From the NCBI GenBank assembly GCA_030589175.1, contig JAUUWJ010000033.1, forward strand, positions 1-7,180: 7,180 bases of DNA. Reading direction: 5' to 3'. The position numbers and the translations under genes were made by a program. Position 1 is the stretch's first letter. Every line of letters starts with the position of its first letter. Of the stretch, positions 5,968-7,180 are shown piece by piece. Below the pieces are notes generated by a model that worked only from the letters and a program-made list of their open reading frames with translations, did not search any database and was not told the origin of the DNA. Source of the stretch: Actinomycetes bacterium (GTDB lineage: Bacteria; Actinomycetota; Aquicultoria; SURF-47; JAUUWJ01).

Positions 5968-7159
5968 TTTTTATCTTCCTTCTCATCAGTGCTTTAACCG
6001 GCCATTTCTCTTTAAAAAAAACGATGTCATTCGCATGGACTTCTTTTAATGCCAAGCCCTCTTCGTCATAAAACTTGGCCAGTGTTTTTTTATTATTACC
6101 GTCAGGAGAAAAGACTTCAAGCTCTTCATTTTCTTTCATTCTATTCTTTGCTTTGACGTAACAACCTTCATTGCTTTCTTTTATTACAACGCCAACAAAT
6201 TCAGCACTCTTTATATATGATACCTTCGAAGTAATTTGCTTGCCCTCTCCGTTCGCACTAAAAAATCCCTTGAAGTACTGACGATGGCTAATTTTTTCCA
6301 GTTCATCAAGCCATCTTTTTTCAAACTTAAATTTTGGCCCATCTTCTTGAATTTTATCTACTATTTGCCTATAAGTTTTAGTTATCGTAGCCACATAATG
6401 GACACTTTTCATACGACCTTCGATTTTTATTGAAGAAACTCCTGCGCTAACAATTTTCGGCATTTCTTCTGCCAAGCACAAATCTTTTGAACTCATAATA
6501 AAGCTGGCATTGTTCTCCTCAAAAAGAGGTAAAGCTTGATTGTCTCTTTCTTCCTCAATAAGAGCATAGTTCCAGCGGCAACTCTGAGCACAATCTCCTT
6601 TATTAGCACTTCTCCCTGTCAGATAATCGCTTAACAAGCAACGGCCAGAATAGCTCAAACACATTGCGCCATGAACGAATATTTCTGTCTCAATCGGCAA
6701 TTGTTTGCTGATTTGTTTGATTTCTTCACAACAGAGCTCGCGAGCTAATGTTACCCGACTTGCCCCGAGATCAGCCCAAAATTTAGCCGATTCTAAGTTA
6801 GTTACATTTGCCTGAGTACTTATGTGAAGAGAAACATCAGCATCCATTTTTTTGGCAATACTAAAAACTCCCGCATCGGCAATAATAATTGCATCGGGTT
6901 TGATATCGCAAAGCCGGCTGATAAATTTCTCAAGTTTTTTTAAATCAGCTTGATGAGCAAAGATGTTTAGGGCTACATATAATTTCTTTCCGGCTCTTTT
7001 GGTGATTCGGGAAGCCTTCTCAATATCGCCCAATGAAAAACCGGTTGTTCCGTGACGTAAGCTGAACTCACCCCCGCCTACATACACGGCATTAGCTCCA
7101 TAGGAAATAGCGAATTCTAGTTTTTCCAAGCTCCCCGCAGGAGAAAGTAGTTCAATCAT
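5945..7159 (-). CDS. U32 family protein, TrhP-like tRNA uridine hydroxylation protein
   Basis: The U32 family was named as peptidases, but its well-studied members TrhP (YegQ) and RlhA are needed for hydroxylation of tRNA U34 and of 23S rRNA. This 404-residue protein aligns by eye with TrhP along its length: LLSPAGS (4-10), the YGANAVYVGG segment (20-29), and the U32 signature E-x-F-x2-G-A-M-C-x4-G-x-C-x-L-S at 159-177. Four cysteines (C167, C174, C190, C194) fit the conserved set thought to bind an iron-sulphur cluster. SSKDL (223-227) and KIEGRMKS (245-252) follow, then a C-terminal U32 domain (about 320-395). The start MIELLSPAG is the family start, yet no Shine-Dalgarno sequence precedes it; the 21 visible upstream bases are 7-nt repeats. 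It overlaps yqeG by 23 nt and begins the coupled block. Bacillus has two such proteins (YrrN, YrrO); this length is closer to YrrO. A true protease role cannot be excluded. Confidence 0.88.
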   Translation of the reverse strand: MIELLSPAGSLEKLEFAISYGANAVYVGGGEFSLRHGTTGFSLGDIEKASRITKRAGKKLYVALNIFAHQADLKKLEKFISRLCDIKPDAIIIADAGVFSIAKKMDADVSLHISTQANVTNLESAKFWADLGASRVTLARELCCEEIKQISKQLPIETEIFVHGAMCLSYSGRCLLSDYLTGRSANKGDCAQSCRWNYALIEEERDNQALPLFEENNASFIMSSKDLCLAEEMPKIVSAGVSSIKIEGRMKSVHYVATITKTYRQIVDKIQEDGPKFKFEKRWLDELEKISHRQYFKGFFSANGEGKQITSKVSYIKSAEFVGVVIKESNEGCYVKAKNRMKENEELEVFSPDGNNKKTLAKFYDEEGLALKEVHANDIVFFKEKWPVKALMRRKIKNDQMANA

Positions 7160-7180
7160 AACTGGTTATTGGTTATTAGT
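7160..7180. repeat. Tandem 7-nt repeat immediately upstream of the U32 gene
   Basis: On the plus strand TGGTTAT is repeated exactly at 7163-7169 and 7170-7176, and the window ends in TAGT, matching 3 of 4 bases of a third unit. In the transcript sense the units run up to the U32 start codon and no Shine-Dalgarno sequence is visible. The window edge hides how far the repeat extends. Confidence 0.45.

Overview
The window carries one strand of genes only: everything supportable is coded on the minus strand, so transcription runs from position 7180 towards 1. Reading that way the order is a U32-family protein of the TrhP tRNA-hydroxylation type, a YqeG-type HAD phosphatase, shikimate dehydrogenase (aroE), two tandem PilB/GspE assembly ATPases, and the first 220 codons of a PilT retraction ATPase that runs off the left edge. 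The base composition is AT-rich. The yqeG-aroE neighbourhood is a Gram-positive-type arrangement (Bacillus subtilis has yqeG-yqeH-aroE), and a type IV pilus cluster after aroE fits deep-branching Bacillota or Actinomycetota. I cannot name a species; an uncultured member of one of these lineages is an inference.

Layout: 7159-4577 is a compact, translationally coupled block (U32 overlaps yqeG by 23 nt, yqeG overlaps aroE by 4 nt). Then comes a 150-nt gap that is visibly richer in G+C than its surroundings and full of complementary segments, ending in a hairpin that contains the ribosome binding site of the first pilB. The two pilB genes follow, separated by a 156-nt spacer made partly of drifting 7-nt repeats. 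A 294-nt spacer with two overlapping alternative hairpins leads to pilT.

How the genes work together: PilB ATPases drive pilin polymerisation and PilT drives depolymerisation, so the left two thirds is the motor set of a type IV pilus; the platform protein PilC and the pilins are expected to the left of the window. The right third is housekeeping: AroE makes shikimate, whose downstream product prephenate is required for the tRNA hydroxylation carried out by TrhP-type U32 proteins. This is a possible metabolic reason for that pairing.

The parts least explained by known features are the intergenic regions: the structured aroE-pilB leader, the 7-nt periodic spacers, and the alternative hairpins ahead of pilT. 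No transposase, CRISPR array, tRNA or rRNA was seen.
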